DNA from: Beijerinckiaceae bacterium
GTDB taxonomy: Bacteria; Pseudomonadota; Alphaproteobacteria; Rhizobiales; Beijerinckiaceae
Reading direction: 5' to 3'
Assembly: GCA_024304885.1 (NCBI GenBank)
Contig: JALJOM010000008.1
Span: forward strand, 310,001-374,000
DNA: 64,000 nt
Shown piece after piece: positions 18,959-28,261 of the stretch (position 1 is its first letter; the number at the start of each line of letters is the position of its first letter). Position numbers and translations under genes: made by a program. The notes below the pieces were generated by a model. That model was not told the origin of the DNA. It saw only the letters and a list, made by a program, of their open reading frames with translations, and did no database searches.

Positions 18959-20188
18959 ATGAGAAGCCTGGCTCGTGGCCATCGCTTGGGCGACTTCGGC
19001 GGCTTCGCCGCATCGGGGATCGGCATGGTCGCGCTCGTGCTTGCGCTTGCGGCCTGCGGCCCCGTCAACCAGGCGCAGGGCCCGGGCGCGCCGGTCGGCT
19101 CCTTGCCTTCGGATCAAGCGCAGCAGCCCTCCGCCGACGAGCGGATCGGCAACGGCCCCGTTCGAGTCGGGCTGATCTTGCCGATGACCCAGGCCTCGGG
19201 GCGCAGTGTCATCGGCACCTCGCTGCGCAACGCGGCCGCGCTCGCGCTCGACGATTCGGGCGGGAACGAGCTCACCCTTCTCGTCAAGGACGACCAATCG
19301 ACGCCGGACGGCGCCAGAGCGGCGACGCAGTCTGCGATCGCCGAGGGCGCCGAGCTCGTGATCGGGCCTCTGTTCGCGCCGAATGTGCGCGAGGCGGCAC
19401 GGGTCGCGCGGAGCGCCGGCAAGCCGGTCATCGCGCTCTCGACCGATACCTCGACGGCGGGAAGCGGCGTCTACCTCCTCTCCTTCCTGGCCGACAGCTA
19501 TGTCGATCATATCGTCGATCACGCCGCGGCCAAGGGCAAGAAGTCGGTCGCCGCGCTCGTTCCCGAGAACGACTACGGGCGCGTCGCGGAAGCCGCCTTC
19601 CTTCAAGCCGCCGCGCGCAACAACCTGCGGGTGATGGCGGTGGAGCACTACCAGCCGCAGACGCTCGGCCAGGCCGCCGCGAAGGTGGCCGCGCTCGGCG
19701 ACCAGATCGATTCCCTGCTCATTCCCGAGCAGGCCGACACCATGGCGTCGGTCTCGCAGGCGCTCGCGACCGCGGGCCTCGACACGAAGCGGGTCCAGGT
19801 CCTCGGCACGGGCCTCTGGAACGATGCACGCGTGCTGAAGCTCCCCTCCCTCCAGGGAGCGTGGTTCGCCGCGCCGGAGAACGGCGGATACAATGCTTTC
19901 GCCGCCCGCTACCGCGCCAGGTTCGGATCCGATCCGACGCGTATCGCCACGCTCGGCTACGACGCCGTGTCGCTCGCCGCGGCGCTCGCCCATACGCAAG
20001 GCTCGCAGCGCTATTCGGAATCGGTTCTCACCAACCGCTCGGGGTTCAACGGTGCCGACGGCGTGTTCCGGTTCCGCCCGGACGGGGTGAACGAGCGCGG
20101 CCTCGCGGTCCTCGAGATCACGAACGGGTCGGCGACGCCGATCAGCCCGGCCCCGCGCTCCTTCACGGGTTCGGCTTCGGCGACCTGA
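18959..20188 (+). CDS. LpoA-like penicillin-binding protein activator lipoprotein
   Basis: A 409-residue lipoprotein. The lipobox LALAAC with Cys33 follows a hydrophobic segment. The rest is a type-I periplasmic-binding-protein fold (PBP1 / ABC-type amino-acid-receptor-like) with [42 protein letters not shown] and [15 protein letters not shown]. This matches the LpoA/YraM C-terminal domain found opposite rsmI in many proteobacteria, where it activates a peptidoglycan synthase from the outer membrane. The N-terminal TPR domain of E. coli LpoA is absent, as is usual in alphaproteobacteria. The start ATG at 18959 has a GAGG site. A branched-chain amino-acid binding function is the alternative. 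Confidence 0.85.
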   Translation: MRSLARGHRLGDFGGFAASGIGMVALVLALAACGPVNQAQGPGAPVGSLPSDQAQQPSADERIGNGPVRVGLILPMTQASGRSVIGTSLRNAAALALDDSGGNELTLLVKDDQSTPDGARAATQSAIAEGAELVIGPLFAPNVREAARVARSAGKPVIALSTDTSTAGSGVYLLSFLADSYVDHIVDHAAAKGKKSVAALVPENDYGRVAEAAFLQAAARNNLRVMAVEHYQPQTLGQAAAKVAALGDQIDSLLIPEQADTMASVSQALATAGLDTKRVQVLGTGLWNDARVLKLPSLQGAWFAAPENGGYNAFAARYRARFGSDPTRIATLGYDAVSLAAALAHTQGSQRYSESVLTNRSGFNGADGVFRFRPDGVNERGLAVLEITNGSATPISPAPRSFTGSASAT

Positions 20189-20274
20189 GGACGCAGCGCC
20201 TGCTCCGGGAGTCGGCTTGCGCCGGAGGCAGCGAGCCCCTAATCCGTGCCTTTTCCCGCAAGAGGGCACGATGG

Positions 20275-21873
20275 ATGGCTGACGCAGCGCTCGATCGCGA
20301 GATCGCGGAGCATCACGACAAGGTTCTCGTCGTCGATTTCGGCTCGCAGGTCACGCAATTGATCGCGCGTCGGGTGCGCGAGGCCGGCGTCTATTGCGAG
20401 ATCGTGCCGTTCCATAGCGCGGCCGAGGCGCTCGACTCCCTGAATCCGAAGGCGGTGATCCTTTCCGGAGGCCCGGCCTCGGTTCACGAGGACGGCGCCC
20501 CGCGCGCGCCCGACGCGGTCTTCGCCGCAGGCCTTCCGGTGCTCGGGATTTGCTACGGCGAGCAGGCCATGGCCGCGCAGCTCGGCGGCACGGTCGTGCC
20601 CGGAGACGCGCGCGAGTTCGGTCGCGCAGAGGTCGAGGTTCTGACCGAGAGCCCGCTCTTCGGCGGCGTGTGGGAGAAAGGCAAGCGCTACCCGGTCTGG
20701 ATGAGCCACGGCGACGCGGTGAGCGAGCTGCCGGCGGGATTCGCCCGCATCGCGGCGTCGGAGAACGCGCCCATGGCCGCTATCGCCGACGAGGTGCGCA
20801 AGCTCTACGGCGTACAATTTCATCTCGAGGTCGCCCACACGCCGGACGGGGCGAGGCTGATCGCCAACTTTCTCCACGAGATCGCGAGGCTCGGGCGGGA
20901 TTGGACCATGGGCGCCTTCCGCCAGGAAGCGGTCGCCGCGATCCGCCACAAGGTGGGATCCGCGCGGGTGTTGTGTGGCCTCTCGGGTGGTGTCGATTCG
21001 GCGGTTGCCGCTCTGCTCATTCACGAGGCGATCGGGGACAATCTCACCTGCGTCTTCGTCGATCACGGCCTGTTGCGCCAGGGCGAGGCGGAGGAGATCG
21101 TGAGCCTCTTTCGCAGCCACTACAATATCCCGCTCGTCCATGTGGAGGCGCAAGACGTGTTCCTCGCCGCGCTCGCGGACGTGAGCGACCCGGAGGCGAA
21201 GCGCAAGATCATCGGGCGGCTCTTCATCGAGACCTTCGAGGCCGAGGCGAGGAAGATTGCACCCGACGGGCGCGGCGCGCCGGAGTTTCTCGGCCAGGGC
21301 ACGCTCTACCCCGACGTGATCGAGAGCGTTTCCTTCTCCGGTGGACCTTCCGTTACGATCAAGTCGCATCACAACGTGGGCGGCCTGCCCGAGCGCATGA
21401 ACCTGAAGCTCGTCGAGCCCTTGCGCGAGCTGTTCAAGGACGAGGTGCGCGCGCTTGGCCGCGCGCTCGGGCTTCCGGAGGCTTTCGTCGGCCGCCACCC
21501 GTTCCCGGGGCCGGGCCTCGCGATCCGCTGCCCGGGTGGAATTACACGCGAAAAGCTCGACATATTGCGCAAGGCGGATGCGATCTATCTCGACGAGATC
21601 CGCAAGGCCGGGCTCTACGACGCGATCTGGCAGGCCTTCGCCGTGCTCCTGCCGGTGCAGACGGTGGGTGTGATGGGGGACGGGCGGACCTATGATTTCG
21701 CCTGTGCGCTGCGTGCCGTGACCTCGGTGGACGGCATGACCGCGGATTTCTTCCCCTTCGACATGAATTTCCTCGGCCGCGCGGCGACCCGCATCATCAA
21801 CGAGGTGCGCGGCATCAATCGTGTTGTCTACGACGTGACGTCGAAGCCGCCCGGCACGATCGAGTGGGAGTGA
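20275..21873 (+). CDS. guaA: GMP synthase (glutamine-hydrolysing)
   Basis: Converts XMP to GMP using glutamine ammonia. The 532-residue product has an N-terminal class-I amidotransferase domain with the Cys nucleophile in [10 protein letters not shown] and the His/Glu of the triad in [13 protein letters not shown]. An ATP-pyrophosphatase domain follows ([17 protein letters not shown]), then the dimerisation domain ending in the standard KPPGTIEWE. Usually the triad motif reads H-P-E; here it is H-L-E, a Pro to Leu change between the two catalytic residues. Two ATGs lie 4 bp apart; the one at 20275 is in frame and has AGAGGG upstream. It sits 86 bp after the lipoprotein gene on the same strand. 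Confidence 0.97.
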   Translation: MADAALDREIAEHHDKVLVVDFGSQVTQLIARRVREAGVYCEIVPFHSAAEALDSLNPKAVILSGGPASVHEDGAPRAPDAVFAAGLPVLGICYGEQAMAAQLGGTVVPGDAREFGRAEVEVLTESPLFGGVWEKGKRYPVWMSHGDAVSELPAGFARIAASENAPMAAIADEVRKLYGVQFHLEVAHTPDGARLIANFLHEIARLGRDWTMGAFRQEAVAAIRHKVGSARVLCGLSGGVDSAVAALLIHEAIGDNLTCVFVDHGLLRQGEAEEIVSLFRSHYNIPLVHVEAQDVFLAALADVSDPEAKRKIIGRLFIETFEAEARKIAPDGRGAPEFLGQGTLYPDVIESVSFSGGPSVTIKSHHNVGGLPERMNLKLVEPLRELFKDEVRALGRALGLPEAFVGRHPFPGPGLAIRCPGGITREKLDILRKADAIYLDEIRKAGLYDAIWQAFAVLLPVQTVGVMGDGRTYDFACALRAVTSVDGMTADFFPFDMNFLGRAATRIINEVRGINRVVYDVTSKPPGTIEWE

Positions 21874-21889
21874 GGGGAGCCGATGGCCC

Positions 21890-22558
21890 CTACTCCGCCG
21901 GCAGGCTTCGCTTGCGCATCGCGGGCCGAATAATCGCGCGCGTGATCTGCTCGGCGAGCTCGGTCGCAGGCGGCCAATCCAGCGTCGGCTTGTTCATGCG
22001 CAGCGAGATGATGCCATGCAGGCCGGACCAAAGCAGTAGGGACAGGCGTTCGGGATCGTCGGAGACGCGACCCGGTCGAGATGGAATCTCCCGGATGAGC
22101 TCGATGGAACGTAGGAGGAGCGGACGGCCGAAGGTGGCGATGCGGGGATCGTCGAGCCGGGGTACGACACGGCCCTCGAACAGGACCTTGTAGTGACCAG
22201 GATGCTCGAGGCCGAAACGCACGCTCGCCACGGACCTGGCTAGCAAGCGCTCCCAGGCTCCGCCACCTGCTTCGGCCGCGTCCGTCTCGGCCGCCGCCCT
22301 CATTGCCACCTGCTCGGCGAACAGCTTCTCCAGCACCGCCAAAAGCAACGCGTTGCGGTCCGCGAAATGGATATAGACCGAAGGCGCGGCGATCAGCGCC
22401 ATTTTCGCGACGGAACGAAGGGAGAATGGCTCTTCCGGGCCCAGCGCCGACAAGACCTTGATCGCAGCATCGATGATCTCGCCGCGCAGCCTCTCGCCCT
22501 CGCCTCGGGCGTTGCGCAGCCGCAGGGCCGATGTCTGCGGGCTTTTTCTTGCCCCCAT
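21890..22558 (-). CDS. TetR/AcrR family transcriptional regulator
   Basis: A 222-residue repressor. The N-terminal HTH spans about residues 25-72 (EIIDAAIKVLSALGPEEPFSLRSVAKMALIAAPSVYIHFADRNALL), and the C-terminal part is a helical ligand domain of the TetR_C type (FGLEHPGHYKVLFEGR, WSGLHGIISLRMN). It is divergent from an aldo/keto reductase gene, and the 113-bp gap holds a 38-bp palindromic operator, so it most likely represses both itself and the reductase. Start ATG 22558. The inducer is unknown; an electrophile or small organic acid would fit the neighbouring oxidoreductases. Confidence 0.92.
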   Translation of the reverse strand: MGARKSPQTSALRLRNARGEGERLRGEIIDAAIKVLSALGPEEPFSLRSVAKMALIAAPSVYIHFADRNALLLAVLEKLFAEQVAMRAAAETDAAEAGGGAWERLLARSVASVRFGLEHPGHYKVLFEGRVVPRLDDPRIATFGRPLLLRSIELIREIPSRPGRVSDDPERLSLLLWSGLHGIISLRMNKPTLDWPPATELAEQITRAIIRPAMRKRSLPAE

Positions 22559-22608
22559 CTCCAATACACCTCGCGATTCGTCACTTTCCACAGCTCGGAC
22601 CAGGGGTT

Positions 22609-22646
22609 GACACATGTAAGCTAACATGCGTTAGCTTACATGTGTC
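22609..22646. promoter_or_regulatory. 38-bp perfect palindromic TetR operator
   Basis: GACACATGTAAGCTAAC (22609-22625), ATGC, GTTAGCTTACATGTGTC (22630-22646) form a perfect inverted repeat with 17-bp arms centred between the divergent tetR and aldo/keto reductase starts. A consensus -35 TTGACA (22607-22612) overlaps its left end. Binding would block the reductase promoter. Confidence 0.85.
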
Positions 22647-22671
22647 GGGTGCATATCTTCCTGGAGACCCC

Positions 22672-23574
22672 ATGTCCCTGTCCTTCGACCTCGGCGGCGC
22701 TTTCTCGCCGGTCGGCACCAGTTTCGTCCTCAACCGGATCGGATATGGCGCAATTCAGCTCACCGGCCCGATGGCATGGGGTCCGCCGAAAGATCGTCAG
22801 GCGGCAGTGGCAGTGGTGCGGGAAGCCGTCCGGCTCGGGATCAACCATATCGATACCAGCGACTTTTACGGTCCCCATATCGCCAACGAGATCATCCGGG
22901 AGGCTCTCCATCCCTATCCGGAAGGCCTGACGATCGTCACCAAGGTGGGGGCCCGGCGCGGTCCGGACAAATCCTGGCCTGCGGCGCTGTCCAAGCAGGA
23001 GCTCGTCGATGCCGTGCATGACAACCTGCGCCACCTCGGTCTCGATGCCTTGGACGTGGTCAATCTTCGCGTCGGGGGGCATTTCGGGCCAAACGACAAT
23101 TCCATCGCCGAGCCTCTTTCGGTGCTCGCGGAGCTTCAGAGACAGGGGCTGATCCGGCATATCGGCCTCAGCAACATCTCGCCCAGTCAATTCGCGGAAG
23201 GCGAGAAGATCGCAAAGATCGTGTGCGTCCAGAACCACTATAATCTCGCGCATCGGCGGGATGACGCTCTGATCGACGTCCTGGCGGGCAAGGGTACCGC
23301 CTTCGTGCCGTTCTTTCCGCTCGGCGGGTTCCGACCTCTGCAGTCCCCTATCTTGGACGAGGTCGCGGCCGCGCTGAGCGCTACGGCGCGGCAAGTCGCT
23401 CTGGCGTGGCTGCTGCAACGCGCGCCCAATATTCTGATCATCGCGGGCACGTCCTCGGTCGATCATCTGCGCGAAAACCTCGATGCTGCGACTTTGCGGC
23501 TTCCGCCCGAAACGGTGGGCCGGCTGGATCGAATTGCCGCCGAGGCGCGGGGAGAGCCGGGTCCGGGACGGTGA
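22672..23574 (+). CDS. Aldo/keto reductase
   Basis: A 300-residue NADPH-dependent oxidoreductase with a TIM-barrel AKR fold. The catalytic tetrad is visible: Asp61 and Tyr66 in INHIDTSDFYGP, Lys91 in TIVTKVGARRG and His137 in LRVGGHFGP. Cofactor-binding segments IRHIGLSNISPSQ, VQNHYNLAHR, PFFPLGGF and IAGTSSVDHLRENLDAA complete the family pattern. The start at 22672 has a GGAG site. It is under the control of the divergent TetR gene through the 38-bp operator. The NmrA-like and cupin genes that follow after 367 bp on the same strand may belong to the same stress response, but an intervening repeat makes a single operon uncertain. Confidence 0.94.
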   Translation: MSLSFDLGGAFSPVGTSFVLNRIGYGAIQLTGPMAWGPPKDRQAAVAVVREAVRLGINHIDTSDFYGPHIANEIIREALHPYPEGLTIVTKVGARRGPDKSWPAALSKQELVDAVHDNLRHLGLDALDVVNLRVGGHFGPNDNSIAEPLSVLAELQRQGLIRHIGLSNISPSQFAEGEKIAKIVCVQNHYNLAHRRDDALIDVLAGKGTAFVPFFPLGGFRPLQSPILDEVAAALSATARQVALAWLLQRAPNILIIAGTSSVDHLRENLDAATLRLPPETVGRLDRIAAEARGEPGPGR

Positions 23575-23592
23575 CAGCATATTGCCGGCGAA

Positions 23593-23700
23593 GCTGCTCT
23601 GCATTCTTGTTTTGACGCATTTTCGCAACGCGATGTCGCTATTGGGAACCATCGCCAGCGAAAATGCGAACCGTCTCCGGTTCGCCGAAACATGCCCCAG
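23593..23700. repeat. Family A repeat with an internal insertion
   Basis: GCTGCTCTGCATTCTTG, TTTTGACGCATTTTCGCAAC and CCGGTTCGCCGAAACATGC follow the family A order, with roughly 35 extra bases in the right half. The remainder of the 367-bp gap (23701-23941) shows nothing recognisable apart from the GGAGGGG site of the next gene. Confidence 0.65.
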
Positions 23701-23941
23701 TCGCTGGAATCCGGGTGCGACCGGTCATCTTTCACGCGCAGGCTCGGGATTCCATCAAAGACGGTGACGAATGGCCCTCCGGGTGCACATGGACCCCACG
23801 GTCGCCGTATGCGACGCGCGAGCCGCCATCAAGATACCGAGTAGCGATCGGCCGATTCATCGGGGTCAGGCTTGAAGTTTGCCGGATCCGGCCCATCGTT
23901 AGACAGCAGGAGCTTCGGCCATCGGCGAGGGAGGGGCAATC

Positions 23942-24697
23942 ATGAAGATCGTCGTGATCGGCGGCACCGGCCTGATCGGCTCGAAGACCGTCGCCATTCT
24001 GCGCCAGAGCGGCCACGAGGTCGTCGCCGCCTCGCCCAAAAGCGGCATCGACTGCATCACCGGAGAGGGGCTGCAGGAGGCTCTGGCCGGCGCGCAGGTG
24101 GTGATCGACCTCGCCAATTCGCCCTCGTTCGAGGACAAGTCTGTGCTGGACTTTTTCGAGACCTCCGGCCGCAACCTTGCCGCGGCGGAGGCTGCGGCGG
24201 GCGTCCGGCATCATGTCGCGCTCTCCATCGTCGGAACCGACCGGATGCCCGACAACGGCTATTTCCGCGCCAAGGTCGCCCAGGAGAAGCTGATCGAGGC
24301 TTCCGGCATCCCCTATACCATCGTCCGCTCGACCCAATTCCTCGAATTCCTCGGCGGCATCGCCGCTTCGAGCACGGATGGAAGCACGGTCAGGCTTTCG
24401 CCCGGCTTGTTCCAGCCCATCGCGGCCGACGATGTCGCTGCCGTCGTCGCCGATGTAGCGCTCGCGGCGCCCCGAAACGGCATCGTCGAGATCGCCGGCC
24501 CGGAACGAGCGCCCTTCGACGAGTTCGTTGCACGCTATCTGAAGGCGATCGGCGACCCGCGTGAGGTCGTGAGGGACCCCGAGGCCCGATACTGGGGCGG
24601 CCGGGTCGAGGAGCACTCGCTCGTGCCGTTGGGAGACGCGCGCCTCGGCCGCATCCGTTTCGACGAATGGCTCCGCCGTTCGCAGGCTGGAGCTTGA
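23942..24697 (+). CDS. NmrA-like NAD(P)-binding protein (atypical SDR)
   Basis: A 251-residue Rossmann-fold protein. The nucleotide-binding motif GGTGLIGS (7-14) is followed by VVIDLANSPSFED, HHVALSIVGTDRM, NGYFRAKVAQEKLIEASGIPYTIVRSTQF and the C-terminal FDEWLRRSQ. The YxxxK-like FRAK is degenerate, as in NmrA/NAD(P)H-binding members that sense redox cofactors or act on flavin-related substrates. The start ATG at 23942 has GGAGGGG in front. It is 30 bp upstream of the cupin gene, so the two are likely co-transcribed. The substrate is unknown. Confidence 0.88.
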   Translation: MKIVVIGGTGLIGSKTVAILRQSGHEVVAASPKSGIDCITGEGLQEALAGAQVVIDLANSPSFEDKSVLDFFETSGRNLAAAEAAAGVRHHVALSIVGTDRMPDNGYFRAKVAQEKLIEASGIPYTIVRSTQFLEFLGGIAASSTDGSTVRLSPGLFQPIAADDVAAVVADVALAAPRNGIVEIAGPERAPFDEFVARYLKAIGDPREVVRDPEARYWGGRVEEHSLVPLGDARLGRIRFDEWLRRSQAGA

Positions 24698-24727
24698 TCC
24701 ACCATCCGCTAACCGAAGGAGGGCTCC

Positions 24728-25144
24728 ATGAAACGCATCCTCTGCTCACTGCTTTTCGCCACCCTGCCGTTCGGCGGCATCCTCGCCGATGCGCCGAAGG
24801 AGAAGAACGCCAAGGTAACTCTCGTCTACCACCACGAACTGCCGAACGTCCCCGGCAAGAGCATCAAGGGCGTGCTCGTCGAGTACGGCCCGGGCGGTTT
24901 CTCGCCGGGCCACACGCATGCCAAATCCGCCTTCATCTACGCGACCGTGCTCGAGGGGGCGATCCGCAGCCAGGTCAACGACGGACCGGTGACGACCTAC
25001 GAGGCCGGACAAAGCTTCTCCGAGATGCCCGGCGACCGCCACGCGGTCAGCGCCAATGCCAGCGAGACGAAGCCGGCCAAGCTCCTCGCGGTGTTCGTGG
25101 TGGATACGAGCGAGACCGAGCTGACGTTTCCATTGGGGAACTGA
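24728..25144 (+). CDS. Secreted cupin-domain protein
   Basis: A 138-residue protein with an N-terminal signal peptide (MKRILCSLLFATLPFGGILA) and a single small beta-barrel cupin. Cupin motif 1 is PGHTHAKSAFIYATVLEGAI (metal His residues) and motif 2 is EMPGDRHAVSANAS. Such periplasmic cupins often bind a divalent metal, and their chemistry is unknown. It directly follows the NmrA-like gene and ends 57 bp before the convergent efflux permease gene. GAAGGAGGG precedes the start. Confidence 0.88.
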   Translation: MKRILCSLLFATLPFGGILADAPKEKNAKVTLVYHHELPNVPGKSIKGVLVEYGPGGFSPGHTHAKSAFIYATVLEGAIRSQVNDGPVTTYEAGQSFSEMPGDRHAVSANASETKPAKLLAVFVVDTSETELTFPLGN

Positions 25145-25201
25145 GGCTCGAATCCCCCTCGTGTGGGATCGGCAGCTCTCGGCATTCGGCAGAAAGCCGC
25201 G

Positions 25202-28200
25202 CTATCCCATGGGAGCTTTCGCCGCGGCGGGCTCCACGACGCGGAACATGGCGACATAGAGCGCCGGCAGGACGAGCAATGTGAGGATGGTCGCGACCAT
25301 GAGGCCGCCCATGATCGCGAAGGCCATCGGACCCCAGAACACCGTGGGCGCGATCGGGATCAATCCGAGGACGGTCGAAATCGCGGTCAGCATGATCGGG
25401 CGGAAGCGCGACATCGTCGCCTCGACGACGGCATCCCACACGTGGGCCTTTTGCTTTCGCTCGATCTCGATCTGCTCGACGAGGATCACGGCATTGCGCG
25501 CGATCATCCCGACGAGAGCGAGAATTCCGAGGATCGCGACGAAGCCGAGCGGCTTGCCCGCGACGAGAAGCGCCGCGACGATGCCGACGAGGCCCATGGG
25601 GACGACGCAGAGCACGAGGGCCAAGCGGCTGAAGCTCTGAAGCTGGATCATGAGGAAGGTGATCATGAGGAAGAGCATCAAAGGCACGCGCTCGAACACC
25701 GAGGCCTGCGACTGCGCGCTCTCCTCGACCGTGCCGCCGGTCTCGACCCGATAATGTGCAGGAAGGCTCGCGCCGAACGCGGCGATGGCCGGCGCGAGCG
25801 AGGCGACGGCGGTCTCGGGCGTGATGCCCAGAGCCGTATCGGCCTGGACGGTCAAGGTGGGGACGCGCTGGCGCCGCCAGACGAGGGGAAGCTCCTGCTC
25901 GTATTCGAAGGTCGCGACCTGGCCGAGCGGCACCGTGCGCCCGTCCGGCAGCGCGATCTGCAGCGCCTGCAACGTCGAAAGCGACACGCGCTGCTCGTCG
26001 GTCGCGCGCGTGATGACATCGACGAGGTAGATGTCGTCGCGGACTTGCGTGACCGGCTGTCCGGTCATCACGGTGTTGAGGACCGTCGCCAGGGCCTGGG
26101 AGCTGAGCCCCAGGAGGCGGGCCTGATCCTGGTCGATCCTGATGCGGACCTTTCGGGCGGGCTCGATCCAGTCGAAGTTGATCTTGCGGACAGAGCCGTC
26201 CTGCCCCATGACCTCGGTGAGCCGCAGAGCTTGGTCGCGCACCGTCGCGGCGTCGGGACCGCTGACGCGATATTGCACGGGCCAGCCGACCGGCGGGCCA
26301 AGCTCGAGCGGCGCGATCCGCGCCACGACGCTCGGAAATTGCTCCGCCAACGTGGCTTCTAACCGCGCGTGGAGCCGCTCGCGGGCCGCCACGTCCTTGG
26401 CGATGACGACGATCTGGGAGAAGAAGTCGTTCGCGAGCCTCGCGTCGAGCGGCAAGTAGAAGCGAATGGCGCCGCGTCCGACATAAGTGCTGAAGCTCGC
26501 GACGTCGGGGTCTGCGGCGAGGATTTTCTCGACGCGGGTCGCGAGATCCTCGCTCGCGTAGATCGAGGCATTCTGGGGCAAGGAGAGATCGACCACGAGC
26601 TCGGGACGGTCCGAGGCCGGAAAGAATTGTCGCGGAACCAGGGGCGATGCGGCGAGCGCCGCGGCGAGGCCGGCGATGCCGAGGCCGATCGTCACGAAGC
26701 GAAACCGCATGGCAGAGACGAGAAGGCCGCGGAAGCCGCGCGAGACGAGGCCTTCCCCGGACGAGGCCACGGCGCGCGGCGCCTTCAGGAAGGCGACACC
26801 GAGCAAAGGCGCGAAAAGGACCGCGACGAACCAGGAGACGATCAGCGCGATGCCGACTACGGCGAAGATCGAGAAGGTGTATTCGCCGGCCGAGCTGCGG
26901 GCGAGCCCGATCGGCACGAAGCCCGCCGCCGACACGAAGGACCCCGTCAGCATGGGGAGAGCCACGGTGCTGTAGGCATAGGAGGCGGCGCTCTCCTTGT
27001 CGTCGCCCTGCGCGAGGCGCGACGTCATGACATCGACCGTCGTCATGGCGTCGTCGACGAGGAGGCCGAGGGCGATGATCAAGGCGCCGAGCGAGATGCG
27101 CTGCAGGTCGATCCCGGCCCCTTCCATGATCGGGAAGACGAGGGCGAGGGTCAGCGGGATCGACAGCGCGACGACGGCGCCCGCACGAAAGCCGAGGCTC
27201 AGGAGGCTCACCCCCATGATGATGGCGATCGCCTGCCAGAGCGAGGTCATGAAGTCGCCGATCGCATGATCGACCACCGCGGGCTGATCGGCGACGAGAT
27301 GCGGCTCGATACCGATCGGCAGGTCCGCGGTCACCTCGTGGATCGCGGCTTGCACGTTCTTGCCGAGCGTCAGGATGTCGCCGCCCGGCCGCATCGCGAT
27401 CGCGAGCCCGATCGCAGGCACGCCGTTCACGCGGAACGAGGGTTGCGGCGGATCCGCGAGCACGCGGCGGACGTCGGCGATGTCGCGCAGCCGCACGAGG
27501 CGTCCGTTGGCGAGCACGTTGACGTCGAGGATGTCGCGCTCGGACTCGAAGGCTCCCGTGACCCGGAGCGAGAGGGTCTCGTTCCCGGTCTGGATCGTGC
27601 CGGCGGGGCTGACCGCGTTCTGGGCCTGGAGCGCGGCGACCAAGGCCGAGCGATCGATGCCGAGGCCCGCGAGCTGCTTCGTCGAGAACTCGACGAAGAT
27701 CTGCTCGTCCTGGGCGCCGAGAACCTCGATCTTCGACACGTCGGGCAGGTTCAGGAGCCGCGAGCGGATGTCCTCGACATGGTCGCGCAGCTCGCGATGG
27801 CCGAACCCGTCGGCGGTGAACCCGTAGATGATTCCGTAGGTATCGCCGAAGTCGTCGTTGAACCCCGGACCCACAACGCCCGCCGGCAATGTGTGACGAA
27901 TATCGCCCACATTCTTGCGGACCTGATACCAGATGTCCGGGATGTCGGCCGGCCTCGTCTCGCCTTTCAGGTTGACGAAGATGGTGGTTACGCCGGCGCG
28001 CGTGTAGCTGCGCAGGAAATCGAGGCCCTCGGTCTCCTGCAGCTTGCGCTCGAGGCGCTCGGTGACCTGAAGCAGGGTCTCGTCGAGCGTCGCCCCCGGC
28101 CAGGCCGCCTGCACGACCATGGTGCGGAAGGTGAAATCCGGGTCCTCGCCGCGGCCGAGCCGCAGATAGGACGAGAGGCCCGCGACCGTCACCGCGATCA

Positions 28201-28261
28201 TGCAATAGATCATGAACGACTTGTGCTCGAGCGCCCATCGCGACAGGTTGAGGCTCGTCAT
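25202..28261 (-). CDS. RND efflux permease (AcrB-type inner-membrane subunit)
   Basis: A 1019-residue proton-driven exporter of the hydrophobe/amphiphile-type RND superfamily. It shows the first membrane helix, two large periplasmic loops (each after TM1 and TM7) and 12 predicted TM helices. The RND signature GLLVDDAMTTVDVMTSR (TM4 acidic pair) and the FEERIALSLST-type blocks, seen here as LSTLQALQIALPDG, are present, with the C-terminal VPLMLFLMITFLMIQLQSFSRL. The N-terminus MTSLNLSRWALEHKSFM marks the KpnE/MexK-like subgroup with a single-helix start. It overlaps the preceding adaptor gene by 4 bp (ATGA), so the two form an operon. No outer-membrane factor is present nearby. Confidence 0.94.
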   Translation of the reverse strand: MTSLNLSRWALEHKSFMIYCMIAVTVAGLSSYLRLGRGEDPDFTFRTMVVQAAWPGATLDETLLQVTERLERKLQETEGLDFLRSYTRAGVTTIFVNLKGETRPADIPDIWYQVRKNVGDIRHTLPAGVVGPGFNDDFGDTYGIIYGFTADGFGHRELRDHVEDIRSRLLNLPDVSKIEVLGAQDEQIFVEFSTKQLAGLGIDRSALVAALQAQNAVSPAGTIQTGNETLSLRVTGAFESERDILDVNVLANGRLVRLRDIADVRRVLADPPQPSFRVNGVPAIGLAIAMRPGGDILTLGKNVQAAIHEVTADLPIGIEPHLVADQPAVVDHAIGDFMTSLWQAIAIIMGVSLLSLGFRAGAVVALSIPLTLALVFPIMEGAGIDLQRISLGALIIALGLLVDDAMTTVDVMTSRLAQGDDKESAASYAYSTVALPMLTGSFVSAAGFVPIGLARSSAGEYTFSIFAVVGIALIVSWFVAVLFAPLLGVAFLKAPRAVASSGEGLVSRGFRGLLVSAMRFRFVTIGLGIAGLAAALAASPLVPRQFFPASDRPELVVDLSLPQNASIYASEDLATRVEKILAADPDVASFSTYVGRGAIRFYLPLDARLANDFFSQIVVIAKDVAARERLHARLEATLAEQFPSVVARIAPLELGPPVGWPVQYRVSGPDAATVRDQALRLTEVMGQDGSVRKINFDWIEPARKVRIRIDQDQARLLGLSSQALATVLNTVMTGQPVTQVRDDIYLVDVITRATDEQRVSLSTLQALQIALPDGRTVPLGQVATFEYEQELPLVWRRQRVPTLTVQADTALGITPETAVASLAPAIAAFGASLPAHYRVETGGTVEESAQSQASVFERVPLMLFLMITFLMIQLQSFSRLALVLCVVPMGLVGIVAALLVAGKPLGFVAILGILALVGMIARNAVILVEQIEIERKQKAHVWDAVVEATMSRFRPIMLTAISTVLGLIPIAPTVFWGPMAFAIMGGLMVATILTLLVLPALYVAMFRVVEPAAAKAPMG

